Source: Pyrocephalus nanus (taxonomy: Eukaryota > Chordata > Aves > Passeriformes > Tyrannidae). Taken from it: a stretch of 64,000 nucleotides of DNA. The notes beneath the pieces were generated by a model. It was not told where the DNA came from. It worked only from the letters and a program-made list of their open reading frames with translations, and did not search any database. Every line of letters begins with the position of its first letter. Position 1 is the stretch's first letter. The stretch spans positions 28,470,145 to 28,534,144 of the forward strand of contig CM076266.1 in assembly GCA_038380795.1 (NCBI GenBank), given 5' to 3'. This document shows positions 1 to 14,356 of this stretch, one piece after another. Both the position numbers and the translations under genes were made by a program.

Positions 1-1480
1 GGCTTGTTTGGGAGACCAGGAGGTTTTATTTCTCAGATATCTTCCTTGGTGCTTGGCTGCAAATTGACATGCTTAAATGCATACAGTAAACTCATTTTTT
101 GCCTGGAGTTGGAAAGGAATTCCCCATTCCTCTGGCTGAATACAACTAGGAGCGAATTTTGCTCCCTAAATAACTTGATGTGGTTTGGCTACTGGGTCGT
201 ATCTGGGCATACTTAATCTCATCTGTCCCTCAGGTGTTCTGGACTCCCCTCCTGTTCTTTAAGGAGCACAAAGGAGTTTAGTCTTGTGAAAACACAAATG
301 CTCTAGTACAACTGAAATCATTAGGCTTGTTAGTGGAGTGTTCTGGCAAAAATTAAATCACTATAATAAACAGAAGATGAGAGAAAATGAGTTAATAGTC
401 CCTGCTGGCCTAGCACTGGATGATAACCATGAAATATGGGACCTCGGCTTCCCACCAGCTGTACTAAAGAGCGAGCTGACTTCACTCAAATAGGAGAAAA
501 CTGAACACAGACAAAAAATATTGTGTGAAAACTTTGGTGTCTCAACAGAATAAGTAAAACCAGATTATTTATCATTATTTCTTGACCTGGGAACATACCA
601 GGTGTCTGTCAGGTATGGGCATTATACATACTAATTTCCTAACTTGTTCAGTGTACTGAATTGCGGGTTTTTCATAGGATTTTGAAAAGTCTTGTCTTGG
701 CATATTTTACTGAAATTTTTTTAGCTCTTTGACTGTGTAATGTCTCATCTACACAATTTTATAATACAGCTGTGGGATGCAAAAGAACATAGTTCAGCTT
801 CTGCAGTTGGAAGTCTGTCAAACTTTATAAGACCAGGTTCATTATTTTCAGTTAAAAGTAATTGTGAAACTTGGTATGCTAATCCCACAGCACTGTTGGT
901 CATATACAGCTTAACCATATCTTCTAAACCATCAGTCTACATGGAAGACAAACGTGTCAAACTCTACGGGCCAAATTTCCAGCAAGCTCAAGTTTGCCTC
1001 GAAGAGGCTGCATGTAAATATTTTGCATGGAGAAGCACCACAGCTCACTGCTGTGAGGTGTCCCAGCTGGAATAGTCTCAACTCATGGAATTTTACCTAA
1101 TTTAACTTTTTGCCAATCAGCATAAACTTCTACTGATTCTGGTACTGAGCAATAAATAAATAAAAAAAAAAAAAACACAAACCCTCTTAGGGAAAATACC
1201 TTTCCTCCCCCTTCCCTGTGATCCATTTATGGTTGATTGACAAGGCATAGTCACATGACACGAAGTGATTCAGGTTTGTGGGCTTAACAAGGTGACGTCC
1301 ATCAGATGAGGGTGGGATTCACCTGAATGCCCTCAGCCCTTCCTGATGGCAAAGAGAAACATATTTACTTGTACCTCACTTGTGTTTCCTAAATGGAGTC
1401 TACAGTCTTCACACTGAAAAATGGCATCACTCTCCCTTTTCATTACACCATGCAAAACTCAAATGTAGCTTTCCATTTAG
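1..1480 (+). other. CPNE4: Upstream CPNE4 intron, 3' part
   Basis: This is noncoding sequence before the first visible exon. It ends in a short pyrimidine tract and AG at 1479-1480. I found no upstream copine exon here; the residues expected before V-I-A-E-E (end of C2A and linker) are absent in all frames. An open frame of 111 codons at 740-1075 has no recognisable domain and is taken as chance. An AATA/A-rich tract lies at 1150-1175. Confidence 0.8.
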
Positions 1481-1612
<132 letters not shown>

Positions 1613-1751
1613 TGATGAGATTTTCCCTGACAGATGTTTTTTGCCTTATTTTATTAAACATATCAGGGTTTTCAAATGGATGTTCATAACAAGACTTTCC
1701 TCAAGTTGCAAAGTAATTAAAAAGAAACCAAACTCAAGGGAATCTAATTAA

Positions 1752-1795
1752 AACCAAGACAAGTTAATTACACTACAACCAAGACAATTTAATTA
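1752..1795. repeat. Imperfect 25-bp-period tandem duplication
   Basis: The 19-bp segment aaccaagacaagttaatta at 1752-1770 recurs with one mismatch (aaccaagacaatttaatta) at 1777-1795. This looks like a local replication-slippage duplication inside the intron. No function is implied. Confidence 0.7.
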
Positions 1796-2531
1796 TGTAA
1801 AATGCCACAGATCAGATGTGCTTAGAGAAGTGAACTTTCTGTAAGTAGTCTAAGATGATATCGTTGAAGTGTCCTAAAATAAAGCCAGAAAACTTCATAA
1901 AAGCAGTGTCATGATAGACATTTTGCTCAACAAAATGTGGCTTCAATATGAGAAATATATTCTTGCGTATCTGTTAAAAAATTTTCCCCTCTTTAATAAG
2001 AAAACTCTCCACTGACTCAAACGTGACTCAGGATTCTAATGACTACTCTTTCTGAAAATTTCTTTTGTTATTTAGCAATTTATTTATAATAAGTGTCTCA
2101 AGCAACTTAGAGCCCAAGAATTCCAAATTTTAACTCTCTGTTATTTCAGTGTAATAGCAGGCATATGATTATTTGAGGTATATAGTCCCTTCTTATATAT
2201 GAAGGTGCATCTAATTAGAAGCATCTGGTAACACTCTACAAAAGTTTAGGATTGTGATGCTCCAAGTGTGTTCTTGTAAACATTTGACATGTGAGTAGCT
2301 TAAAATCAAATCACTGAGACTACTTTTGGATACATAAATCAGATTCTCAATATGAGGTTGTAACTTATGAAAAATATTTTTGGTTTATAGTACCAGAAAA
2401 TCTCAGGCAAGCAGAAAGTACACAGAAAGATTAATAGTACTGAAATTTATTTAGAACATACAGGTAAATAACTTTACTGTGTTCAGGATCATTAGCAATC
2501 ATAAATGATCTGGACCTGAATTTTCTTCTCA

Positions 2532-2562
2532 TCTGAAAGAAGAATTAACTTCTTCTTTCAGA
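2532..2562. repeat. Perfect 13-bp inverted repeat, 5-nt loop
   Basis: The left arm tctgaaagaagaa (2532-2544) is followed by ttaac and then the exact reverse complement ttcttctttcaga (2550-2562). In RNA it would form a short hairpin with purines on one arm and pyrimidines on the other. It is too short for a microRNA precursor, because pairing does not continue outside the 13 bp. Confidence 0.75.
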
Positions 2563-5500
2563 CTTGCTGGAGTCTTAGTGGGTTTGAGTTGCACGGTTTA
2601 TTTAGGTATCAAAATGTAGATTTAAAACTCTCTCTTTAGACAGACATCTTTAGAAGTGATTTCCAAACTTGTACTCAAGTTTCTTCCTGTTCCACATGCT
2701 GTCACATCTAGAAAAAGGAGAGGATATATACCACATAAGACTCCACTTGGCCATTGCTTTTACATAAATGTAGAATGTAATCTGCTCTAAATGTTATGAT
2801 TACTTATGGTTCTTGTTAGTATAAATTAAAAGGATACTGCTAGAATGCAATTTTGAGCAGGCTCAGTGTTGTTTGAGCAACAGCTTTAGGGAGTGGTTAA
2901 AATACTTGAGGGGGATAAGTTGAGAAGGATCAGTCCAAAATATTGCAACAATATTCTTTCCATCCATTACCACCAGTGATATCTTGAATGGACAGGAATT
3001 TCCATCCTTCATCCTTTAAAGGAGAGCTCCTTGAAAGAGGATCTGGATTGTGATCTTTAAATGTATACATTTTTTCCACTAAGGAAAAATATGTGAACAG
3101 CAATTGTAGGTTTTTTAAGATTTAACGAAATTTGTTGGATAATTTAACAGGCAGAATAAATTTGTTGAATTTTGTTGATGGTTTTTTACTCTCTCTACGT
3201 AAAACTGCAAGAATTTTAGAGAAGCTACAAAACAAGTAAAGCCTGCTCATTTCTTCCGGGAGGGGTGGCTAAAACATTCAGTGAAAAATTATAGCAAAAT
3301 GACAGGTATGAAAGTTTCCTTTAGTTAACTGACTTTGCAGAGATAAAGGTTATAGTTTTTTATTGCAATGCTTGTTTGGAAGGTATAACAGCATTTTCAT
3401 GTTTTATTGAAGCCCTGTCAGCTCAGATGGCACATCTTTGTTTCAAGAGCTCCACTGAGAACACTTCACAGTGGAACAATAACTTTTGGGAAGGTTCTAT
3501 TGCATTAATAGCTGTGTCACAATTACCATAACAAGCAGCTATGTTTTTTTATGATAGCTACAATAAATTGTGAGCACTGAGAAGGGCAAACTGCTTTTCC
3601 TGGTCTGAGAGAGGCAGTTATTGTTTGGGAAAGATTCCTCAGCAAATGTCTGCAGAATACATGCTAATATTGCCTTTTTTTTATATAGTTCCCTAGTATT
3701 AAACTACTCCCCAAAAAAGTCCACAAATGCCTTGTCTTGCTGCTGAAGAATTTTCAAAATTTTAGTCTTTTGGCTACTTCATCCCTTTTTTGAGAGACCT
3801 TTGCCTTAATCCCCAAACCTGAATTCTAAAAAGTGTCATGCTCTAAAAATTAATCTCTAAAGGATGTGTCAAATTATGTGCTTAGAAACAGAGGTAGGTA
3901 AAATTTTAAAAGTTAAGCCATGTACATGTGTTATTACTGTGTAACTGCTGCACATACTGAAAGAACGATGTGCATTATACCACTAGCAAATGAATAATGT
4001 TAATCATTTAAATATTAATAAAATAGCACCACATTATATTGCTGCTATTCTCTTTTCAGAGGATATTCTTTCAAGATAATGCAAAGCTGTTAGATGCAGC
4101 ATAACAACCAAAATGCTTTGAAAATGTTAATAGCTATGAAAGCAAATGTTTCTTCATCTTGTCATTTTTTACTTATCACAAAGCATCTTCAGTACAGAAG
4201 GATTTTTTGTTTGTACCTAATTCTGAAAGGAATTAGGCTTTGTTTTTGGATTAAAGAGGGAGTGATATAAGCCATCATCCAGCATTAAAAGCTTTCCCTT
4301 TATGTGGTATTACCTTGGGAGTTAAAACCAGATATTAAAAATCATTTCCCTTGTGCTGATTTGCTATTTCAACTTTATGATACTCAGCTGGGAAAAATAC
4401 TATATTTTGAGTCTTACATGAAACATTGGTTTCCTTTCTGAATTCTTCTGCACTCCCGGGTGCATTCTTTGAATGTATGATTTTGAGGCATTTTCTTTCA
4501 AAAAACTTATCAAACTCATGTTTGATAAAAACAACTGCTAGTATTAAGCTTTTACTGAGCTTCAATCAGTATACCTATGTGTGAGAAGAGGCAGCTCGAT
4601 CTTTTTTAACCCTATGCACTCTGGATTTGTGTCACTGTGATTTAACCAACATCCTCACTCTCTGCTTTTTCTCCTTGCTATGCAATGATAATCTGGCAGA
4701 AAACACTGTCTATACTAGCAGTTTCAAGTGCATACTAAATCTATAGTTAATCATGTGCTCTTTTGAAGAGGAAAATTAAGAAAGGACTTGAAACTACAGG
4801 AAATAGGGTTAGTCCATTTAAATCTTGCTCTTTCAGCATTGCACAGTTAGAAATGTGAAGCTTCCCCTTCCAGATGTGGAGGGTTAACACCCAGCCACTC
4901 CTCTGCCTCTGCAGCCAGCATGTCCAGAATAAATAAGATGTTGAAACAAAAGTGTCTGTGGCCAAACTGCAGCAACGCTGTAGGAAGCAACTTAACCTAG
5001 GTTTATATAAGAAAGTTTAGGGTTGTTAGCTGAATGCAAGGCTAGGGGAAGGTGTTCTGCAGGGCAAGGGATATATGCATATGAACCTCAGTTTCTGTCA
5101 CAGATTTACTTTTACTTAGAGATACCAAGTTATTTGTTGCATTCCCCCTCTCTGTGTTTGTCATCTTAGCATGGGCCATGTTATCACATCCTAAAGAGGA
5201 CTTGCTTCTCTAACCATCTTTATCCATCCTGACAGTCGGTAGCACACAGTGTCTTGGCCAATTAACTTCTGTTTTGAGAGTGTGGGTGAATAGTGTGAAA
5301 TTCAACCCCACTGTTGAATAAGCTTCAAAGTTCAATACATCATAAAACGGATGTTAAAACACCAAACAGGTATGGACACAAGCTACGTGGATGGAAGGGC
5401 TAAAGCTCAGGAATCTGGACTAGGTGTAAAAAGAGAAAATGACATTTTACAGTTCTGCATGCTATGATTTAATAGGCAAACTGGGTACAACAACAGTGCC

Positions 5501-5681
5501 ACAGGAAACCTTGTGGGACAAAGACAAGAATGAAATATTGCTGAGAGACACCAAGAGGTCTCTCTAAAACTATGCTGGCTCTCCTTTGTCATTAGTAGTC
5601 AGGGAAGCACCAGTGTGTTGTGCCTGAAAAGCTCAAAGAAAAAGAATCCTCAAGAGTAACCTGTCCTATATTTTATTTTAG

Positions 5682-6828
<1,147 letters not shown>

Positions 6829-8289
6829 TAAAAGTTTGTCTCCCTTTTCCAAGTGTAGATTGCTATTCTGCACTTCCCTCTTCTTTGAATAAAAAGGTGA
6901 TTGCACAGCTGCTTTATGGTTACCATAATCAAATTAAGGATGCAGAGAAGTGGTAATCCACTGTAATCAATAGATTATGCTCTGTATTTCTTACAGTCAA
7001 CCCAAAAAGTGGTAGGGCTATTTTTTTCAATCGGTTGGATAGTTTGAATCCAGCATTATTTAACTGGTGAAAGTATACTCAAGGGAAGTGGCAGCCCTAC
7101 CACAATTTTAACTGCTATTTCCTCACTTCTATATCTGGAGACCTACTGTAAAAGAAACACTGAAATATGAGATCTGTTATTATATTTGAAGAATAAGGTG
7201 GCCACAAAAAGACATGTGCCATAGTAATGGAAGAGTTGCTAGTCAGCAGAAAGACAGATGGTTTGGGACTTGGAGCTTTGTGTAGAAAAATTCATCTTCT
7301 TTAGGCTAATTCAGATTCAATCAAGGCTGTATCCTGTCGTTTGTATCTTCTAATCAGGCTTAAGCTTAATACTTAATTAAAAAATATCAAAGAGCACTGG
7401 TCCCCAGTGTCTGTTTAGCCTCTTGGACCTGGTAAAAGAACACTGAACTCTAAAGTATGGCTTTTTCCCTCCCTTTTTCTTAAAATTTTTATGCCAAATT
7501 AGTCTCATAGAGTTTTCTTTTATCCGTGCAAACATTTCTTCTTTCATCATTATAACTGCACAACCCTGCAGAAGGAGCATTGCCATTTTTCGCTCATTAC
7601 ATACTGCAGGATGTGCTTTGCAGCTAGACAAAAATAAAATGCTGGTGTGAATATGTTACAAAGCATGTCACAGATCTGTGGAAAGGGTAAAAGGAGTCTT
7701 ATGGATGCTTGGATTGTGATTTATAACTTCACAAAATTAGCCCTGTTATTATGGAACAACGGTTGTATTGACACAGTGCTTGTATGTGTATGTCTGTGTG
7801 GCATTGGGGATGCACAAGGAAGGCACAGGTATAAGTGTTTAACTGTGTAAATTGTTTTTGTTCCTTGTTACCCTGTGGCACTGTTGGGCAAACAAGATGG
7901 GTGAAGGAAGCTCAGCATCTCAGGTGGTACAGGGCAGCAGTTCTGAAAGATCTTCCTATCTACGCCTTAGCTGGTAGATGTTGTGTTTGGCATGTTCAGT
8001 GGGATTGAAACAGAGTTGTAGGAGATCAAAAAGAGAATGAGCTGTACAGAAAGAACAGCTTCCATTTTAAAATGCAAGGAAAATTAACAGTATTGGCTGA
8101 AGAGGATTTCTAATGCAAATGAAGAGAAGTAGAGGAGTTATTTATTGTAATACGTGTAGGATGACAGTAATGTGAAGAGTTAGGATAAGGACTTTGTTAT
8201 CTTGGGAGGTTGTCATTTTATAAATTTCCTGGGTAGATTAAATAGCTATATGTTAGTTGCCTGAAACACAGAACATAAGCACATAACTC

Positions 8290-9530
8290 GGTGTTGTATA
8301 AGCAATATAGACCTCCAAGAAAGGAAAAGGGGGAAAAAGAGCAGCTACTATCCAGAGGTAGTAATATGACTGACTCAAAGGACAGTGAAGGCCAAGGAGC
8401 ACTGCCTTGGATGGCACCTCCATTGGCACCTCTGATGCCTGGGCTGCCACTTCATGACAAAATGGAAGCACTGGAAAAAGCATAGATGGTGCATATTTGG
8501 ACAATGTGTTCACATCAAAGCTTAGGCAGGGCTGGGAGCTTAGATTTTGCTTTTGAATGGAGTGAGCTATGAAAGGCTTGGAAAGGGAGGGTGAGCAGTT
8601 CTTTGATGTATTAGATAAGTGCAGGCTACTGGTGGGACATATAGACAGAGATGACATGCCTAAAGCATGTGGGAGTGCTGTAGCTGCTGCAGCATTCTGA
8701 CAGGTGAAAGAGAGCATTGGGGGGCAAGGCTAAAGAACACGGTATATTCAAAATATGAAATGCTGAGAGGCTGAAGAAGAGATGTGATGTGACAGATTAC
8801 CTGTGTTATGCAGCCACTCTGAGGATGCACCTTACACAACCAGGTGCAGAAGGTTGTAACCTGTCTCTGCCTTGTCACAAAGTCCCAAATCACCCCGTCT
8901 GCCTTATATCTGACAGCCACTTGGAGCAATCAGTTGTGCCTGCCTTTCCAGGATCTGCTTCTTGAGGTACCTTAAACTGAAATGAGTAACATCCCATAGT
9001 AATGTGACTGTATATGTTTGAGACAAGAAATGGATCAGAATTCTGCCACTAAAATGAAAAGCAGAATTACTTAAGCACTGTGTACACCACACTGTGTACA
9101 TGTGGCCTTTAAATCACTTAAATGAGAAAACTTAAGAGAAGCAAAGTGTGAAGCTTAGGATATCAGAGCAAGTGGCAAGTCCAAAAGGGTAGGGGAATGT
9201 GTGAGAATGCTGTGAGAGACATGCTTTAATCTCTCTGAAGCTGAGGTGAGAAGGTATGAGAAAGGCTGAGGTTTCAGCTTGGATAGAAGAAGATGGATCG
9301 GGGAATAAAGGTGGTCTCTGAGCTGTGAGCAGAGAGATAGTAATCAAAATTGTTTGCAGATGATATTTCAAAAGAGAGGCTGAAAAGGGAGAAGTGAAGA
9401 GGAACAAGAATAGTCCTTTAGGACTGCCTGTAGAGAAGATGAGGGGAAATTCAATGAAAGTATGGCTAAAGAAGAAAACCAGGGCAAGGTGGATCTTATG
9501 AACATATTGAGAGTATCCAAGACAGTTTTT
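8290..9530. other. Purine-rich (+ strand) intronic block of unknown origin
   Basis: The + strand is visibly rich in G and A over about 1.2 kb, with many GAAG, GAGA and GGAA words and few pyrimidine runs. This depletes stop codons on the - strand and explains a row of antisense open frames (154, 89, 65, 91 and 98 codons at 8253-9664). Their translations are low in complexity and show no domain. A poly-T/TTTTC tract at 9527-9541 marks the right edge. It could be an old retroelement body or a skewed transcribed segment; I cannot identify it. Confidence 0.4.
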
Positions 9531-12500
9531 TTTTTCTTTTTGAGAGAATACATGGTTTTATTTGTGTATGCAAGTGTTGCAGGCCCTGATTTAGATATCT
9601 GATGCTTCAACTCAGTCATCTGCACAAAAGCTAAAAGTACTAAGATTTGCACCAGATCATTCATGAGTGCAGGAATATTTTAAAATTAAATATGGCTGTA
9701 AAATAAAAAAAAAGCTTGACACTTATTTCAAATTCACGCCCTTTATAACTTTTAGTGGATGTAAGATAAGTGTGTTATGGTATAGCAGCCCCCAAAATCA
9801 CTTGTATTTGACAGATAACATATAGCACTTGTCAGATGATTATTTGCTTCCTTTCTGTATGGTCTATAACCTAGGAGTTTGATGCCAGTGAGGACAGAAG
9901 AGTGGAAATTATAATAATTAGGGATATAAAGTGTCTGTGACTGGTATAGCACCGTATGAATGTTTATATTTTAATTTATGTCGACTGAGCAGTCCACCCT
10001 TAATGCAACCATATTTTGGAACATTTGACTTTAGTTGCTTTGTTTCACTTCATAAAGTATATAGCAATATGTTTCTGCTAAGTGTTGGAAGAATTCCCCA
10101 TGTCATATTTAGTGTGGGGGAGATTTAGTGTATTCCAGCTGCCTTGCTGAGCATCAGCTTCTTGCCAAGGTTGCTTGATCACTGTGAGCAGTAATTGCGT
10201 AAGGCTGGGTAGTTTTGTATCTATACCTGCTGTTAGTTTTTCACACGCTCTGGAAAGCATAATCTGAGTCAAGGCTTAAAGAGACATCAGCAATGCTTGG
10301 AGAGAAATATGAACTCGTGGAAATTCTGCAAGACTTCCTAACAACTGCAGACGTGCTACAACTGACGCTTACCTTTGGCTTCCCTCTGTAGGCTGTATGT
10401 AACACTGAAGTCTTGGCCTTTCATCTCTGCCTCTGAAATCACATGGGGACGGAGATCAGTGGTCAGATTTGTGTTATGAGCAGTGGGGATTAATGGGAAA
10501 AGTCCACTAAAACAATACAGATCAACTTACAGAAGTTTGATCTTCATTAGTCTTGTACCCAAAGCAGTCTTTACACTGTCTGGGGTGTTTGAAACTTTCT
10601 GGTTTAAATATCTGTTTAGAAAGATAAGATAAAGAAGGTCACTAAAATCAAAGCAACCAGTAATTAGAGTCTGCCTCAGAAGTCTTTTGCTAGCATCCTT
10701 TACAAAGTCTGTTAATTCAAATTCCTGATGGGCTTTTAAAAAAACCCTAATTTTGCTTTATTTAGCAGTGGTGCAGAGAACAGTGAGTATTTTATTCCTC
10801 TCAGGACGCCTTGTAAAACTTTATTGCAATTATTGCTGCTCTAGGTTTTATTATAAAAAGGATATATTAGATTTATGAACCTACAGAGCTTTTTTTCCCA
10901 GACATTGAAACCATCTAAAAAGTCTGGTCACACTTCAGTGCCGATCATACCTTCTTTTAATGCTAATGGGATAGACAAGTTGTGTATGCACTGAAGTGAA
11001 CAAAATACCTCCTTGATCCAAAAATAGCGCACTGCTTTTCTAACATGTAAAGAGGTTCAGTTCACAACAGTAATTACTGACAAATCTGAGTGATGATTAT
11101 AATCCTTCTTGGGGCAGCTTTTATCCTAGTCTGCTGGGCTGAAGGTCCTGTAAATTGTGGAACTTCGGCATTCAAGTTTGGTTTCAGAGGGTGAAGTGTG
11201 TTGCTGTCAAAGCTTTATCTGAAGTATAGGCTTTTATTGTGGGTATTTTCTGGTAGGAATCATCTACTGTCCACCCATTCTAATAATTGCAGGGTTTCTG
11301 TTTTTCTAGAGGAGTCCTGGTAATGTACACAGAAAAATAATCTTTAAAAAATCTGTAGGTTACAATTTTATCATTCCTGTCAAGTTTTTTTATTGTTTCA
11401 TCCCTGCCTAACCCAGATTGCAGATAATGATCCAAATGAAATTTGTGCATGCACAGTTGTGAGTGGGACCCACAGCCATGATTACCAGGGCTGCTCCTTA
11501 CATCAGGTTATAAGGCTCAGAGTGTATGAACAGCTGTTTGCAGCATGAAGCCCTAGGACAGCGCTGATTTTTACTTATGGATAACCATAGGAAAGTTGCC
11601 TCTTCCTGTGTACTTCTAAGGAGATTAAAATCTTATTCTGCCATTCTTCCCCATTCTCTCTTATGTCCAGTTGACTTCCTTGGCTCTGTCTGTACAATCT
11701 ATTGGAGTAGCTGTGTCTTAGCACATGAATTCTATGTTTACTTTTCTACTGAGGGGTCTATCTGCAAATGCTTGGAAGTCCCAGTATATCTATGATACTA
11801 GTATACTCTAGTGAGATGCATTCAGAAGTTTTAAAGGTCATGTGATTTTCAATTAATTTCAGCCCTAAGACCTTGATAAATGGAAATATATGGCCCTTCC
11901 CAATGTGAATTTCCATACACCATTAATTTTCTACTATTTTTTTTTGGTAGGTCATTGCTAACAAGGTCTTCTTGATAGAACTACACTTTGCTTAAATTAA
12001 TAATCTATTTAGTGCCTATTCTGCCTTGTTGATACTATTAGTGGTGGGCTGACCTTGGCTACTATGGGGAAATGAACTCCAGCTCAGCCAGACCCAATAT
12101 ACTATTATATAATGTGATCCTTGTTTACAATATTAATAGAAGCAGCTTCACAAGAAAGCCTACAAGAAAGATTTTTACATTATTCTGGAAGGAAATAACC
12201 AATCACTTTATTTTAACTTTATTAATTAAAATCTTTAAATTAAAAATTTGTTATTAAGATAACAATCTCTTCCCTAGTGCCTGTTACGGTATTTTTTGAG
12301 GCGGAACACTGGGTCTTCTTCAAATAGTTGTAACCTTCTGTTTCCATCTGACTTCTTAAAATGTTGATTTTTTCATGTTATATGTTGGACCATTAAGGGG
12401 AAAAAATTTTTTCTTACAGGTCTCTAAATATATTGTCTGCTCCATTCTGATTTAAGAAAAGCAAATAGCACTGGTTATTTTTATATTCTCTGAGTTATTA

Positions 12501-13829
12501 CTGCAGTGTTCTCTAGATCAATAAGCTTTCAGTGACCTTTAATACTTGACTACAGCTCTGCTTATACTATAAACTAGTATGTTATAAACTATTATCCTTC
12601 AGTAAACCCTCTGCTTCCGAAAGCTGCTAGTGAAAGTAACTGAGCAGAACCTGTGAAGCAGGCCAAGTAAAGCTAAAGATACAAGGAATAAGTAATAAAT
12701 TTAGACAAATCCATTAGTGCTCTTATTCTTTCACACTTTAACTGTCAGAGTGTTTGAAGCACTAATGTGGAAAGATACAGTTTATGGTCAACAGCAATAA
12801 TTTGTGGAGGATTTTAAAAAGCATGTGGCAAGAAAGGCAATTCAAGCAGTGTCAAATGATGATTAGAAAGGCATGAACTGAAGGATTTCACACTGTTCCA
12901 TAAGAGAAGACTCATTTATTGTTGCTGTTTTCTTTGCACTTTTAATTCCAGGTAGAAAGAGACTGGCACCAAGAACAAATTACAGCATAGGCTAGACTTG
13001 CTGGTTATTTACTTGATTGGATGATTTCAGTCATACCTAATTACCTAAGCAGTTCTACATTTTCCCTTCAATTTACTCACCAAATTAATGCCAGTGGAGC
13101 CAATCATTCCTGGCTTGCTTTCCCTGATGTTGCTGAAGAGGTATTTGCATATGGAGTCCTTCTTGTAGAAAGTCTTCAAAAGCAAGAAAAGAGGCCTCAA
13201 CCTTTACATGTCTTCAATGTGAATCAAAAGATGCTTTAAATTACTTTTTCAGTAAGTCATTTCTTTTTTATTAGGTCAGAGAATTTTCCTGGAACCTGTA
13301 GGATAATTGCCTCACTCTTCGAGAGTGCAAATCTTTATTTATAGTCTGCATAATACTTATTAGCTGTTTTAAGGTTGTTATCATGTTGTGATTTTTCAGC
13401 TAAGTTCTTCTAAAGCTAACTGTGCAGCTGATAATTTTAGATGATAAAAAGTTCCTTCTTGGTGGTCAAAAGAAACAAAAAAAGTAGGCTTAAATATTAG
13501 GATGAAGCGTATATTTAATAAACTAAGAGAAATACTCGTATAAGTACATACTACTTAATTAGCGTAGGAGATTTAATACAGTCTTCTGAAAGAATGATAT
13601 ATTATTTTGAGGAAAAAGTGTAAAAACCACTTTCTGAGACCTCCTTGCATAAATACCATTGGACCTGCTTTTCTAGTAAATGTTTCTTTTCCTTTCTCTC
13701 TCATATTCCCCTTGTTCTCTCTATCTGCCTGTGGTAGCAGGTGCTACACTGATTATTAAAAACTCAAGTTGCCTGCTTTGTAAGGTCTACAGTGACTGTG
13801 GGGAATTTGCTGCAACCAGTCACCGTGTT

Positions 13830-14310
13830 TTATCAGTTTGGGTTAATCTATAATTTAGCAATCAGTTTATAATACAAGTGCCTCCTGAATTCACTAATCA
13901 CAGCAGTGTGTTTGGAACCCTGATTTACCTCAGCATGTCATGGACTGAGCTGATTAATCTTCATAAACTCTGTGCACGTAGGGTGCAAGATTTAAGATCA
14001 CCCTTAAAACAAACTGATTAACTCCATGCGTGTGTGTGATCTCAGCTTATGGATTCCATTTTTTATGTTGCCTTTCCTTGGCTGTATTCTTGATAAAGCA
14101 GTTGAATACACTGTGGAAAAAGGTACCAGACTGCAGTTAAGATTTAGGAGAGAGAAATAGAATTAAGAAATGAACTTGATCTCATATTTGTTAAAGTCAG
14201 TTGAGCTCATTCTAATGACTTTAACAGGCACTAGTTTGTTCTCCATTATGGTAACTGCTGGATATATAGCAAATTAATTGTCAGATTAATTAATCTAGAT
14301 TTGGGTTAAT
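13830..14310. promoter_or_regulatory. Candidate conserved noncoding element rich in homeodomain sites
   Basis: The stretch carries many TAAT, ATTA and TTAATC words, including taatctataatt, gattaatctt, actgattaact and a perfect 14-bp palindrome agattaattaatct at 14283-14296. It has the mixed, non-repetitive look of vertebrate intronic enhancers. TAATTA is the core of many homeodomain proteins, and TAATCT/TAATCC of bicoid-type ones. This is pattern recognition only; conservation has not been measured. Confidence 0.3.
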
Positions 14311-14317
14311 TGATGTT

Positions 14318-14356
14318 TGTGAAGTGCTTTGAAGATGAAAGAGCTATCTAAATGAC
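14318..14356 (+). repeat. Old interspersed-repeat 3' tail remnant
   Basis: The words gtgaagtgctttgaagatga and aagagctatctaaat resemble a tail widespread in amniote genomes (roughly 'gaaagcgctttgagat..ggatgaaaggcgctatataaat'), found at the end of ancient LINE or SINE copies. I recall this consensus from general experience and cannot name the family with certainty. The copy is diverged and only the tail is recognisable. Confidence 0.45.

Noticed and set aside
740..1075. 111-codon open frame upstream of exon a
   Set aside because: No recognisable domain, no fit to the copine segment expected before V-I-A-E-E, and no clear splice borders. Taken as chance.
8253..8717. 154-codon antisense open frame, the longest in the window
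   Set aside because: It lies in a purine-skewed block where antisense stops are depleted. The translation is Ser/Pro/Leu-rich with no family resemblance, and it overlaps other open frames.
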